From assembly GCF_900010755.1 (NCBI RefSeq), contig NZ_CZJT01000150.1, positions 1 to 64,000 on the forward strand: DNA of 64,000 nt, in the 5' to 3' direction. The stretch's first letter is position 1. Every line of letters starts with the position of its first letter. The notes under the pieces are model-generated. The model did not search any database and was not told where the DNA came from. It was given only the letters and a program-made list of their open reading frames with translations. Source of the DNA: Paeniglutamicibacter antarcticus. GTDB taxonomy: Bacteria > Actinomycetota > Actinomycetes > Actinomycetales > Micrococcaceae. The position numbers were made by a program, and so were the translations under genes. Positions 25,932 to 34,314 of the stretch are shown piece after piece.

Positions 25932-26465
25932 CTACGGTTGGGGCAACAGGATCGAGGGCCTGTCATCGCGAATCGTCAGCAGCGGGTCGATGTATTCACC
26001 GTCCAGGCGCAGTCCCCAGTGCAGGCACCTCCTATCGCAATGGGCCCCTGACCCAACCATGCCGATCCCATCGCCTGCGCCGACGATCGATCCCGGGGAG
26101 AGTTCGCTGCGCAGTGGTTCGAAGCTCGATTTCAAGCCTGCCCCGTGATCAACCACCACCACCGGGCGATCCACGATCACTCCAACAAAGCTGATGATTC
26201 CACCGGCCGGGGCCACTACCGTATCCCCGGGACCCGCAGCCAAGTCGGCTCCCCGGTGGCCGGAAAGCCAGCGTTGCGCCGGAGGATCAAAGGGCGCCAA
26301 AACCTCGGGTTCCGGGTTGAGCGGCCACAACCACCCGTTGCGTGCCGCGCCCGGTTCAGTGCCCGGTGCAGCCGGCACCACTGGAATGCTTGCGGGGTTC
26401 ACCAGCAACAACGCACCGATCAGGGTCCACGCCGCCACGCTGAAGGTCTTCATGTCTTTGAGCAT
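25932..26465 (-). CDS. secreted M23/LytM-type peptidase-like protein
   Basis: A 177-residue protein with an N-terminal signal or anchor (residues about 6-33) and a compact LytM fold: SGHRGADLAAGPGDTVVAPA, GGIISFVGVIVDRPVVVVDHG and CLHWGLRLDGEYIDPL. Zn-site residues H70, D74 and H149 are visible. The catalytic first His of the usual HxH is Cys147 (CLHW), so hydrolase activity is doubtful; such variants can be activators of other cell-wall hydrolases. It faces the decayed glycosyltransferase gene and is divergent from rpsB. ATG at 26465 or 26453 are both possible starts. Confidence 0.8.
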   Translation of the reverse strand: MLKDMKTFSVAAWTLIGALLLVNPASIPVVPAAPGTEPGAARNGWLWPLNPEPEVLAPFDPPAQRWLSGHRGADLAAGPGDTVVAPAGGIISFVGVIVDRPVVVVDHGAGLKSSFEPLRSELSPGSIVGAGDGIGMVGSGAHCDRRCLHWGLRLDGEYIDPLLTIRDDRPSILLPQP

Positions 26466-26873
26466 GATCTTGTTTTGGCTCCGGCAACCATCGGGTGCCG
26501 CCGGCGGGGGAGTGCGCTTGCCTGTGATTAATCTGGCGTGGTCCTGTGCGGATCAGTCGCGAGCGGCACCGATGGCTGTAGTACACTGGAGCATGCGGTT
26601 CTGTGTGCCCTCACGGCCTTATGGTCAACGGGGAACACTAAGCCGACTTCGCGCAAGATTCATCCACAGATCAATCGCCCTTTGGGGTGTGCCATCATGC
26701 TGGGCGCCCGGCTCCACGGTCCGACGTTAGTCGGTTGGGGCCACGGTGGGTTTTACAACCTGTCCTTGCCAGGGGTCACATCCAATTCCGGATGCGCACC
26801 ATCAACCGATATCTAAGGCAGTTACCGCGGTCCAGTGATGGATCGGCCAGCTACTGCCGGAAGGAGTTGCGAC
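26466..26873. other. long region between M23-type gene and rpsB, presumably including the rpsB leader
   Basis: About 408 bp without a gene. TACACT at 26582-26587 preceded by TAG is a candidate -10 box for rpsB but I see no good -35, so this is weak. That would leave a leader of about 280 nt, long enough for S2 autoregulation, but I could not fold a known S2-leader motif by eye. An AAGGAG ribosome binding site ends the region. Confidence 0.35.
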
Positions 26874-27761
26874 ATGCCAGTCGTAACCATGCGCCAGCTG
26901 CTCGACAGCGGCGTTCACTTTGGACACCAGACCCGTCGCTGGAACCCGAAGATGAAGCGATTCATCTTCACCGAGCGCAACGGCATTTACATCATTGACT
27001 TGCAGCAGTCGCTGTCGTACATCGACCGCGCCTACGAGTTCGTCAAGCAGACCGTTGCCCACGGCGGCACCGTTCTGTTCGTTGGCACCAAGAAGCAGGC
27101 TCAGGAAGCAATTTCGGAGCAGGCTACCCGCGTTGGCCAGCCTTTCGTCAACCAGCGCTGGCTCGGTGGCATGCTCACCAACTTCCAGACCGTTTCCAAG
27201 CGCATCTCGCGCATGAAGGAACTGGAAGAGATCAACTTCGAGGATGTAGCCGGTTCGGGCCACACCAAGAAGGAGCTGCTGCTTCTCAAGCGCGAGCTGA
27301 CCAAGCTCCAGACCAACCTCGGCGGCATCCGCAACCTGACCAAGGCCCCTTCGGTCCTCTGGGTTGTAGACACCAAGAAGGAGCACCTCGCAATCGACGA
27401 GGCACGCAAGCTGGGTATCCCGGTTGTTGCCATCCTCGACACCAACTGCGATCCGGACGAAGTCCAGTACCCGATCCCGGGCAACGACGACGCCATCCGC
27501 TCCGTTCACCTGTTGACCCGCGTTGTTGCTGACGCCGTTGCTGCTGGCCTCATCGCCCGCAACAACAAGGCTGCCGGCAACACCGAAGCTCCGGCCGAGC
27601 CGTTGGCCGAGTGGGAGCGCGAACTCCTCGAGGCCGGCAAGGCCGAAGCACCTGTTGCTGAAGCTGCTCCGGTAGCCGAAGAAGCACCGGTTGCAGAAGC
27701 TGCACCGGTTGCAGAAGCTGCTCCGGTTGCTGAAGAAGCGCCTGCCGCTTCCGCCGAGTAG
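26874..27761 (+). CDS. rpsB: 30S ribosomal protein S2
   Basis: Structural protein of the small subunit. The family signature VTMRQLLDSGVHFGHQTRRW, IDLQQSLSYIDRAYEFV, GTKKQAQEAI, FVNQRWLGGMLTNF and the VDTKKEHLAIDEARKLGIPV segment are intact. Start is the ATG at 26874, after AAGGAG. The protein is 295 residues, with a C-terminal low-complexity tail of about 40 residues built from EAPVAE/EAAPVAE units, a feature of several actinobacterial S2 proteins. It begins the rpsB-tsf-pyrH-frr-cdsA series. Confidence 0.98.
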   Translation: MPVVTMRQLLDSGVHFGHQTRRWNPKMKRFIFTERNGIYIIDLQQSLSYIDRAYEFVKQTVAHGGTVLFVGTKKQAQEAISEQATRVGQPFVNQRWLGGMLTNFQTVSKRISRMKELEEINFEDVAGSGHTKKELLLLKRELTKLQTNLGGIRNLTKAPSVLWVVDTKKEHLAIDEARKLGIPVVAILDTNCDPDEVQYPIPGNDDAIRSVHLLTRVVADAVAAGLIARNNKAAGNTEAPAEPLAEWERELLEAGKAEAPVAEAAPVAEEAPVAEAAPVAEAAPVAEEAPAASAE

Positions 27762-27780
27762 TCACCAAAAACAAAATCCG

Positions 27781-27846
27781 GGTGCGGATTTCCTTACCGG
27801 AAATCCGCACCTGGAAAACCGTGGGACGGGCCTGATCGGCCCGTCC
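27781..27846 (+). terminator. two hairpins between rpsB and tsf
   Basis: Hairpin 1: perfect 13-bp stem (27781-27793 with 27799-27811), loop TTACC. Hairpin 2: perfect 9-bp stem (27824-27832 with 27838-27846), loop TGATC. Neither is followed by a T-run, so they may be a partial terminator, an RNA-stability element or a processing site rather than a full stop. Confidence 0.6.
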
Positions 27847-27888
27847 TTCGGCGAAAAAGCTCAAAACCACTTATGAATGGGGTTGCAC

Positions 27889-28728
27889 GTGGCAAACTAC
27901 ACCGCTGCTGACATTAAGGCACTGCGCGAGCGCACCGGCGCTGGCATGATGGACGTCAAGAAGGCTCTCGACGAGGCCAACGGCGACGCCGACAAGGCCG
28001 TGGAGCTCATCCGCATCAAGGGCCTCAAGGGCGCTACCAAGCGCGAAGGCCGTTCGACCTCGGAAGGCCTCGTTGCCGCCAAGGTCATCGACGGCACCGT
28101 TGGCGTCATGATCGAGCTGAGCTGCGAGACCGACTTCGTAGCAAAGAACGCCAAGTTCATCGCCCTGGCTGCCCAGGTCCTGGACGTTGCAGTTTCCTCG
28201 GCCGCTGCCGATTTGGAAACCCTGCTGGCAGTCGACGTTGAGGGCAAGACCCTTGCCGACGTTGTCACCGAAGAAGGCGCAGTTTTGGGCGAGAAGGTTA
28301 TCGTCCGCAAGCTGGCTCGTGTAGAGGGCGCATCGGTTGATGCTTACCTGCACAAGACCTCCAAGGACCTCCCGGCCCAGGTTGGCGTTCTCGTTGCAGT
28401 TGACGGCACCGGCGAAGCCGCTGCCACCGTTGCACACGACGTTGCAGTCCACACCGCTGCAATGGCTCCGACCGTGCTGTCCCGCGACGAAATCGACGCT
28501 GAAATCGTCGAATCCGAGCGTCGCATCGCCATGGAAACCGCAGTTGCCGAAGGCAAGCCTGAAGCTGCACTGACGAAGATCGTTGAAGGCCGCCTGACCG
28601 GCTTCTTCAAGGAGCAGGTTTTGGTTGACCAGGCCTTCGCCAAGGACGCCAAGAAGACCGTTGGCAAGGTGCTTGAGGAAGCCGGCGTAGCCGCTACCGC
28701 CTTCGCACGTTTCCGCGTAGGCTCCTAA
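27889..28728 (+). CDS. tsf: elongation factor Ts
   Basis: Guanine-nucleotide exchange factor for EF-Tu. The N-terminal UBA-like domain NYTAADIKALRERTGAGMMD and KKALDEANGDADKAVE, and the core motifs LVELSCETDFVAKN-type (here MIELSCETDFVAKNAKF) and GVLVAVDGTG, are typical. I use the GTG at 27889, giving MANYTAADIK, the usual family start, rather than the in-frame ATG 12 bp upstream. Length is 279 residues, normal for the family. Confidence 0.97.
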   Translation: MANYTAADIKALRERTGAGMMDVKKALDEANGDADKAVELIRIKGLKGATKREGRSTSEGLVAAKVIDGTVGVMIELSCETDFVAKNAKFIALAAQVLDVAVSSAAADLETLLAVDVEGKTLADVVTEEGAVLGEKVIVRKLARVEGASVDAYLHKTSKDLPAQVGVLVAVDGTGEAAATVAHDVAVHTAAMAPTVLSRDEIDAEIVESERRIAMETAVAEGKPEAALTKIVEGRLTGFFKEQVLVDQAFAKDAKKTVGKVLEEAGVAATAFARFRVGS

Positions 28729-28780
28729 GTACGCACACGGCAAGGCCATTGAGCATTAGGCCTTGCCAACCAAGGTAAAG

Positions 28781-28812
28781 GGGGTGGCCACCAGACGGTG
28801 GCCGCCCCTTTT
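28781..28812 (+). terminator. terminator after tsf
   Basis: 12-bp stem (28781-28792 with 28797-28808, one T-G pair), AGAC loop, then TTTT. It suggests pyrH has its own promoter or depends on read-through. A smaller hairpin (28741-28747 with 28759-28765) precedes it. Confidence 0.75.
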
Positions 28813-28902
28813 CCCTGCCAGCCCCCGGACGTTTCCACAGGAGCGTCCGAAGAATACGCATCAATGTGGGCCCGCACCGGACCACAAGCAGGAGGAACTC
28901 CG

Positions 28903-29646
28903 ATGGACGCAACAACCGAGCAGAACCAAAACAGCAGCACCCCGCGCCGGCGGCGCGTCTTGCTGAAGCTCTCCGGCGAGGTATTCGGCGGCGGCAAGCT
29001 CGGTGTTGACCCGGTAACCGTGCGCGGCATCGCCGAGCAGATCGCGGCAACCGTCGGCAAGGTCGAGGTAGCGATCGTGGTTGGCGGCGGAAACTTCTTC
29101 CGTGGCGCCGAACTCTCGGCCTCCGGCATGGACCGCTCCCGCGCAGACTACATGGGCATGCTTGGAACCGTCATGAACTGCCTGGCCCTGCAGGACTTCC
29201 TGGAACAGGCCGGCGTTGACACCCGCGTCCAGTCGGCCATCTCGATGGCCCAGGTTGCAGAAACCTACATCCCGCGCCGCGCGATCCGCCACATGGAAAA
29301 GGACCGCGTTGTCATCTTCGGCGCCGGAGCCGGCCTTCCGTACTTCTCCACCGACACGGTTGCCGCCCAGCGCGCCCTCGAGGTCGATGCAGACGTGGTG
29401 TTGATGGCCAAGAGCGGTGTTGACGGCGTTTACACGGCGGATCCGAAGAAAGACCCGACCGCCACCAAGCTTGAACACCTGACCTACGAGGAAGCCCTGA
29501 TCAAGGACATCCGCGTGATGGACCAGACCGCAATGACCATGTGCAAGGACAACGCACTGGAAATGATGGTCTTCGGCATGGAGGGTGACGGAAACGTGAC
29601 CCGCGCCATTCTTGGTGAAAAGATCGGTACCCGCGTCACCATCTAG
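28903..29646 (+). CDS. pyrH: UMP kinase
   Basis: Phosphorylates UMP to UDP in pyrimidine synthesis. The 247-residue protein shows the amino-acid-kinase fold motifs RVLLKLSGEVFGGG, VEVAIVVGGGNFFRG, RADYMGMLGTVMNCLALQD and IFGAGAGLPYFSTDTVAA. The ATG at 28903 follows a GGAGGAACTCC ribosome binding site. About 20 extra residues, rich in Gln, Asn and Thr, precede the first strand, as in other actinobacterial PyrH. frr follows after about 97 bp. Confidence 0.97.
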   Translation: MDATTEQNQNSSTPRRRRVLLKLSGEVFGGGKLGVDPVTVRGIAEQIAATVGKVEVAIVVGGGNFFRGAELSASGMDRSRADYMGMLGTVMNCLALQDFLEQAGVDTRVQSAISMAQVAETYIPRRAIRHMEKDRVVIFGAGAGLPYFSTDTVAAQRALEVDADVVLMAKSGVDGVYTADPKKDPTATKLEHLTYEEALIKDIRVMDQTAMTMCKDNALEMMVFGMEGDGNVTRAILGEKIGTRVTI

Positions 29647-29743
29647 TGCCCACCGGGAATACCCGGCGTGGCATAGGATTGTTCACAAGCCCAGAAATTA
29701 CCGGCCACCGTACACGTGCTGGCCGAACTCAAAGGAGTAGAAC

Positions 29744-30301
29744 GTGATCGAGGAAATTCTCGTCGAGGTAGCCGACAAGATGGACAGCACCATCGAAAAC
29801 GCGAAGGAAGACTTCTCCGCGATTCGCACCGGCCGCGCACACCCGGCCATGTACGCCAAGGTCTTGGTGGACTACTACGGTTCCCCGACCCCGCTGCAGC
29901 AGCTGGCATCCTTCGCCACCCCGGATGCACGCACCATCATGATCACCCCTTACGACGTGACCGCCCTGCGCGAAATCGAAAAGGCATTGGGTGACTCCGA
30001 GGTCGGGGCCAACCCGTCGAACGACGGCAAGGCCATCCGCGTGATCATGCCGGTCCTCACCCAGGAACGCCGCAAGGAATACGTCAAGGTAGTTCGCGGC
30101 AAGGGCGAAGACGCCAAGGTTGCCCTGCGCAACCTGCGCCGCAAGGCCAAGGACGGCATTGACAAGCTGGTCAAGGACGGCGACGTGGGCGAGGACGACG
30201 GTGCACGCGCCGAAAAGGAACTCGACGCGCTGACCAAGTCGCACTCAGACAGCATCGACGAATTGCTTAAGCGCAAAGAAGCCGAGCTGCTGGAAGTCTA
30301 A
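29744..30301 (+). CDS. frr: ribosome recycling factor
   Basis: Splits post-termination ribosomes together with EF-G. At 185 residues it has the family pattern FSAIRTGRAHPAMY, VDYYGSPTPLQQLA, NPSNDGKAIRVIMPVLTQER and RNLRRKAKDGIDKL. GTG start. The stop TAA and the cdsA ATG share one base (TAATG), so cdsA translation is coupled. Confidence 0.98.
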   Translation: MIEEILVEVADKMDSTIENAKEDFSAIRTGRAHPAMYAKVLVDYYGSPTPLQQLASFATPDARTIMITPYDVTALREIEKALGDSEVGANPSNDGKAIRVIMPVLTQERRKEYVKVVRGKGEDAKVALRNLRRKAKDGIDKLVKDGDVGEDDGARAEKELDALTKSHSDSIDELLKRKEAELLEV

Positions 30302-31236
30302 TGTCCAATCCCACCGAGCCGAGCGAAGGAGCCTCCGGGGCCCTTCCGGGGCCCTCGCCGGAAACCGGCGGGCTTGAACCTGTGACCCGGCGTTCATCAA
30401 AGAACGCCACCCGCACCAAGGGATCCAAGGCCGGCAGGGACCTGCCCGCGGCAATTACCGTGGGGTTGCTCCTGCTGGCCCTGGTCCTGACCGGGTTGTT
30501 CTGGTTGCCGGTGGCCTTCGTTGCCACGGTTGCCGTGTTTGCCGGCATCGGCTGCTGGGAAGTTGCGCGCGCGCTGGACCATGCGGGGGTCAACACACCG
30601 TTGGTCCCGTTGCTGGTTGCCAGCCTGGCCATGCCCTTCGCCGCTTATTACGGGGGGCTCGAAGCGCTGAGCCTTGCCTTTGCCGCAAGCGCACTGTTGG
30701 TCTTCCTTTGGAGGATCATCGAGGGGCCCGCGAAATCTGTCCCCTCGATCATGGCCGGAATCATGGTGCTGGTGTGGATCCCCTTGGCGGTCAGCTTCGC
30801 CATTTTGTTGTTCAACGAGGACAACGGACACCTGAAGGTCACCACAGTATTGCTGCTTGTCGTTTCGAACGACACCTTCGGATACTTGGTGGGCGTGCTC
30901 TTCGGAAAGCACCCGATGGCACCGAAGATCAGTCCCAAGAAATCTTGGGAAGGCTTTGCCGGTTCGGTTGGCGGGGCAACGGTCGTTGGCATCCTTGCCG
31001 CGGTTTTCCTCCTCGACCAGCCTTGGTGGGTTGGCATTCCGTTTGCGGTTGCCACGGTCGTCGCGGCAACCGCCGGGGACTTCTCCGAATCGATGGTCAA
31101 GCGCGAGCTTGGCATCAAGGACATGAGCAACATCCTGCCGGGACACGGCGGCGTCATGGATCGGTTGGATTCGGTGGTGTTCGCCATTCCGGTGGCATAT
31201 GTGATGACCATTTTGCTGATGCCCGGCGCGCTCTAA
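30301..31236 (+). CDS. cdsA: phosphatidate cytidylyltransferase
   Basis: Makes CDP-diacylglycerol from phosphatidate and CTP, the precursor for phospholipids and for the CDP-alcohol transferase encoded at 21.5 kb. The 311-residue polytopic membrane protein has the SPKKSWEGFAGSVGG segment and the C-terminal signature read in GDFSESMVKRELGIKDMSN and LPGHGGVMDRLDS. The first 45 or so residues form a soluble, Pro/Glu-rich N-terminal extension. It overlaps frr by 1 bp. Confidence 0.96.
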   Translation: MSNPTEPSEGASGALPGPSPETGGLEPVTRRSSKNATRTKGSKAGRDLPAAITVGLLLLALVLTGLFWLPVAFVATVAVFAGIGCWEVARALDHAGVNTPLVPLLVASLAMPFAAYYGGLEALSLAFAASALLVFLWRIIEGPAKSVPSIMAGIMVLVWIPLAVSFAILLFNEDNGHLKVTTVLLLVVSNDTFGYLVGVLFGKHPMAPKISPKKSWEGFAGSVGGATVVGILAAVFLLDQPWWVGIPFAVATVVAATAGDFSESMVKRELGIKDMSNILPGHGGVMDRLDSVVFAIPVAYVMTILLMPGAL

Positions 31237-31378
31237 GGCCCGGGGCCACCGGGCAAACCTATGATGTAAGTATCGGGTCGGTTGCGAAGCCAGCAGGCTT
31301 CACGAGGATCCCGCAAGTTTCAAGCACCGCAGTGCCGGATTACCTCCGGCACGTATTACCAAGATCAAGGAAAGCATT

Positions 31379-31963
31379 GTGAGCCAGGACAAGGGACAGC
31401 CGGCCGGAACCCCATTTGAATATGTGGGCGAAAAGGAATTCGGTTACAACACCAAACAGGTGGATGTGTTCCTCGCCCGCGCCCGCGCCACCTTCAACGG
31501 GGAAGGTGACGACGACGCGATCGTCACCAGCCACATGGTCAGGCGCACGGTATTCCCCGCCCAGCGCGGCGGCTATAGCGCCCGCGAGGTTGATGCCGCA
31601 CTTGATCGCCTGGAAGACGTCTTTGCCCAGCGTGAGCGCGATGCCCTGATCCAGGCCGACGGTGAAGATGCGTGGTTGCAGCAGGTTGGCCGTCTTTCGG
31701 CGATCCTGCGCGGACGCTTGCACCGCAGCCCCGGCGAGCGTTTCCGCCGCCCCTCGCGGGCAAACGCCTCCAGCTACAACGTCCAGGACGTTGACAAGCT
31801 GTGCACCCAGCTCATTGATTACTTTGAGAAGGACGTCCCGATGAGCGTGGACGCGGTGCGCCGCGCCGAGTTCCGTCGTGCCGACGGCGACAAAGGCTAC
31901 GAGGAGTCGCAGGTTGATGCGTTCCTCGACCGCGTCGTAGAGCTCATGGCTTCGATCGACTAA
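31379..31963 (+). CDS. DivIVA-repeat protein
   Basis: A 194-residue protein containing four copies of the DivIVA-type turn-helix unit: FGYNTKQVDVFLARA (about 20-35), GGYSAREVDAALDRL (about 61-76), SYNVQDVDKLCTQLIDYF (about 131-148) and GYEESQVDAFLDRVV (about 175-190). Such proteins relate to the polar/septal scaffold DivIVA (Wag31), but it lacks the long coiled coil of true DivIVA. GTG start. It lies 142 bp after cdsA in the same direction and ends at a very strong terminator. Its cellular role is not shown. Confidence 0.8.
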   Translation: MSQDKGQPAGTPFEYVGEKEFGYNTKQVDVFLARARATFNGEGDDDAIVTSHMVRRTVFPAQRGGYSAREVDAALDRLEDVFAQRERDALIQADGEDAWLQQVGRLSAILRGRLHRSPGERFRRPSRANASSYNVQDVDKLCTQLIDYFEKDVPMSVDAVRRAEFRRADGDKGYEESQVDAFLDRVVELMASID

Positions 31964-32000
31964 CTGCAGCTTCGAGGACCCGAATCCTTTCGGGTGTTCA

Positions 32001-32058
32001 AAGGACCGGTCTTCACCGTTCCCCGTCTCAGGCGGGTGAACGGTGAAGACCGGTCCTT
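32001..32058 (+). terminator. very strong hairpin after the DivIVA-repeat gene
   Basis: Perfect 20-bp stem (32001-32020 with 32039-32058) with an inner CCCG/CGGG stem. It ends the cdsA/DivIVA unit. From 32059 to 32311 I see nothing else. Confidence 0.85.
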
Positions 32059-32311
32059 CTGCATATAGGGGGGTAACCTTTAGCAGTGCCGTTTTCCGAA
32101 GGCGACTGACCAAGTTATCCAAAGTCCTCTGCACTGAGATCCTTTGTCCATAATCGGAACCTCCTACTGCATCTTTCGGAGAATCGCAGACCTTGGTGCC
32201 GCCTGGGCGACATCCGAATACATGGTTTGAATCTTTCAATGACTGTGAACATGACACTGGGGCTCGGCGAATCTGGTTTAGTGGCCGGCAGCATCGGCGT
32301 TTTTTCGCGAG

Positions 32312-32491
32312 CTAGCGGGAGCCTGTGGGTGGAATGGCCTGCGCTCGAGGGTGCGGGATGTGTTCCCGTGGTCCCACTTCGATGTCCGGAGCGCGCCGGC
32401 GCAGCCGCCCCGCCACGAGCAATACGACCAGCGTTAAGACAACCAGAACAAAAATGCCGGCCACGACCACCATCTACACTGAACCGTTCAT
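32312..32491 (-). pseudogene. small single-span membrane protein ORF interrupted by an in-frame TAG
   Basis: An AAGGAGGA ribosome binding site (about 32501-32508) lies 9 bp before ATG at 32491. That frame reads MNGSV, then TAG at 32474-32476, then directly ATG and 52 more codons: a strongly hydrophobic helix (VVVAGIFVLVVLTLVVLLVA) followed by a basic RLRRR stop-transfer and a Pro-rich tail, ending at TAG 32312-32314. The composition is that of a real single-pass membrane protein. Either a CAG codon has mutated to TAG, or translation restarts at the adjacent ATG (TAGATG), leaving a 53-residue product. I do not recognise the family. No other gene is seen between here and 32832. Confidence 0.55.
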
Positions 32492-32832
32492 GACTCCCAT
32501 TCCTCCTTGCCACGACATTCATCGTCTTGATAAGGCGAGTATGCCAGCAATGGCAATCATTTTCTAAGTAATGCAGCATGCGAAACCGACTGTTCCCAAC
32601 ACGGTGTCGCATTTGGGAGGTTGTCCCTTGAGCACCGCATGGCCGGACACACTAAACGGCCAGGAATTGGTGGTTCTTTGCGTTCGACGCTTTCACCAGT
32701 TGCCAAAATCGTAAGCGGTCCAGCACCGGTCAATGGATGCGCTGATAAGAGTCGTTTCGCCCCATCAGCCTGCATGGGAGTCCCCGATTTTTCGTGCCCA
32801 TTCAGTCGAGTTCTGACCAGGACAAGCGGCAA

Positions 32833-34314
32833 CTAGGGTTTGGAGTCCGGTGACTGCTCGGGCACATGGAGCCGTGCCAGTACCGCGTCGACCCTGGCGG
32901 GTACGCGGTCCGCAGTTGCCAGGGATACCCCGATCATGACCAGGAAGGCCAACGGCACCGTCCAGGCAGCGGGTTGGGAGACCAAATCATGCAAGGAACC
33001 CGTTGCGCTGGGAATGACAGCGGAAACGAACAGGGCAATCCCGCAGCTCACGGCCCCGGTGAGCAGGCCCGCGACGGCGCCCACCACCGTGAGCCCGCGC
33101 CACCAGATACCCAGTAGCAAGAGCGGGCAAATGGTTGAGGCGGTGAAGGCAAAGACCGATCCGATGGCCCCGGCCAACGCAAAAGTGCTGGTGCCAAGGG
33201 CCAACAGCAAGGGGACCACCGTGGCGATGACCGTGGCGATCCTGAATCCACGCACGGTTCCCTGGAACAAGTCCTGCGAGATGGCCCCGGCCAGCGAGAC
33301 CACCAGGCCCGATGAAGTGGACAGGAAGGCAGCGAACGCACCGCCAATAATGATTGCCGTCAGGGCGTCCCCGACGGTGCCCCCGACGATTCGTCCTGGC
33401 AGCAGGAGCACCGTTGCATCCGCGTTGCCGGAGGTTGCAAGTTCCGGGGTGTAGGCACGGCCAAGGATGCCAAGCACCGTGGGGAACAGGTAGAAGATGG
33501 AGAGCAGGCACAGGACGATGGCAGTGGTCTTGCGGGCCGAGGGCCCGTCGGGGTTCGTGTAGAAACGTACAAGCACGTGGGGCAGGCCCATGGTGCCAAA
33601 GAGCAACGCAACCAGCAGGGAAATGTTGTAGTAGAGCCCCTTGGCGGTTGTTGTCTGCGCCTCGTCATCGAAGATCGCCCCGCCAAGGGTTGCCGACTGG
33701 CCCTGCATATCAAGGTGCAGCAACAGGAACACTGCGGGAATCGCCAGTGCTGCAAGCTTGAGCCAGAACTGGAAAGCCTGCACAAAGGTGATCGAGCGCA
33801 TGCCGCCGGCCAGCACCGTCATGCAGACAATCCCCATGACCAGCACCGCACCCATCCAGCCGGGCAGCCCGGTGCTGATGCCAAGTGTCAGCGCTGCCCC
33901 ATGCAATTGCGGAACTATGTAAAGCCAGCAGATCACTATCACCAGGAAGCTGGTCAGCCGGCGAAGCCCCCGGGAGCCGAAGCGGATCTGCGCAAAGTCG
34001 GGCAGCGTGTAGGCCCTGGAACGGCGCAGCGGTGCTGCGACAAAGAGCAAGAGCATCAGGTACCCGGCCGTGTACCCGATGGGGAACCACAAACCGTCCT
34101 GCCCGGAGACGACAATCAGCCCTGCAATGCCCAGGAACGAGGCCGCCGAGAGGTACTCGCCGCCGATGGCGCTCGCATTCCACCAGGGCCGCACGGTCCG
34201 GGAGGCCACATAGAAGTCACCGGTGGTGCGTGAGAGGCGCAGCCCGTTGACGGCAATGACCACAGTAACTATCGACACGAGGGCCACGGCAACCATGGAA
34301 ACTGTGGTGTTCAT
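32833..34314 (-). CDS. sodium:solute symporter family protein (cation/acetate type)
   Basis: A 493-residue SSS-family transporter, probably a sodium- or proton-coupled monocarboxylate importer. Recognisable segments: DFYVASRTVRPWWNASAIGG, EYLSAASFLGIAGLI, YTLPDFAQIRFGSRGLRR, GTMGLPHVLVRFYTNPDG and the VLAGGMRSITFVQAFQFWLK region. ATG at 34314 is used because it shares a base with the stop of the DUF485-like gene (TAATG); upstream in-frame codons overlap that gene. It is the last gene of the regulator-DUF485-symporter operon, and parallels the symporter at 37287. Confidence 0.88.
   Translation of the reverse strand: MNTTVSMVAVALVSIVTVVIAVNGLRLSRTTGDFYVASRTVRPWWNASAIGGEYLSAASFLGIAGLIVVSGQDGLWFPIGYTAGYLMLLLFVAAPLRRSRAYTLPDFAQIRFGSRGLRRLTSFLVIVICWLYIVPQLHGAALTLGISTGLPGWMGAVLVMGIVCMTVLAGGMRSITFVQAFQFWLKLAALAIPAVFLLLHLDMQGQSATLGGAIFDDEAQTTTAKGLYYNISLLVALLFGTMGLPHVLVRFYTNPDGPSARKTTAIVLCLLSIFYLFPTVLGILGRAYTPELATSGNADATVLLLPGRIVGGTVGDALTAIIIGGAFAAFLSTSSGLVVSLAGAISQDLFQGTVRGFRIATVIATVVPLLLALGTSTFALAGAIGSVFAFTASTICPLLLLGIWWRGLTVVGAVAGLLTGAVSCGIALFVSAVIPSATGSLHDLVSQPAAWTVPLAFLVMIGVSLATADRVPARVDAVLARLHVPEQSPDSKP

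Noticed and set aside
27640..27755. Repetitive GCTGAAGC/GTTGCAGAAGC DNA near the end of rpsB.
   Set aside because: It encodes the ordinary Ala/Pro/Glu-rich tail of an actinobacterial S2 protein and is in frame throughout; not a mobile or CRISPR repeat.
32115..32612. A 165-codon minus-strand open frame across the gap before the symporter gene.
   Set aside because: Composition is Arg/His/Ser-rich with no domain; the overlapping frame with a good ribosome site and a membrane helix (32312-32491) is the better candidate.
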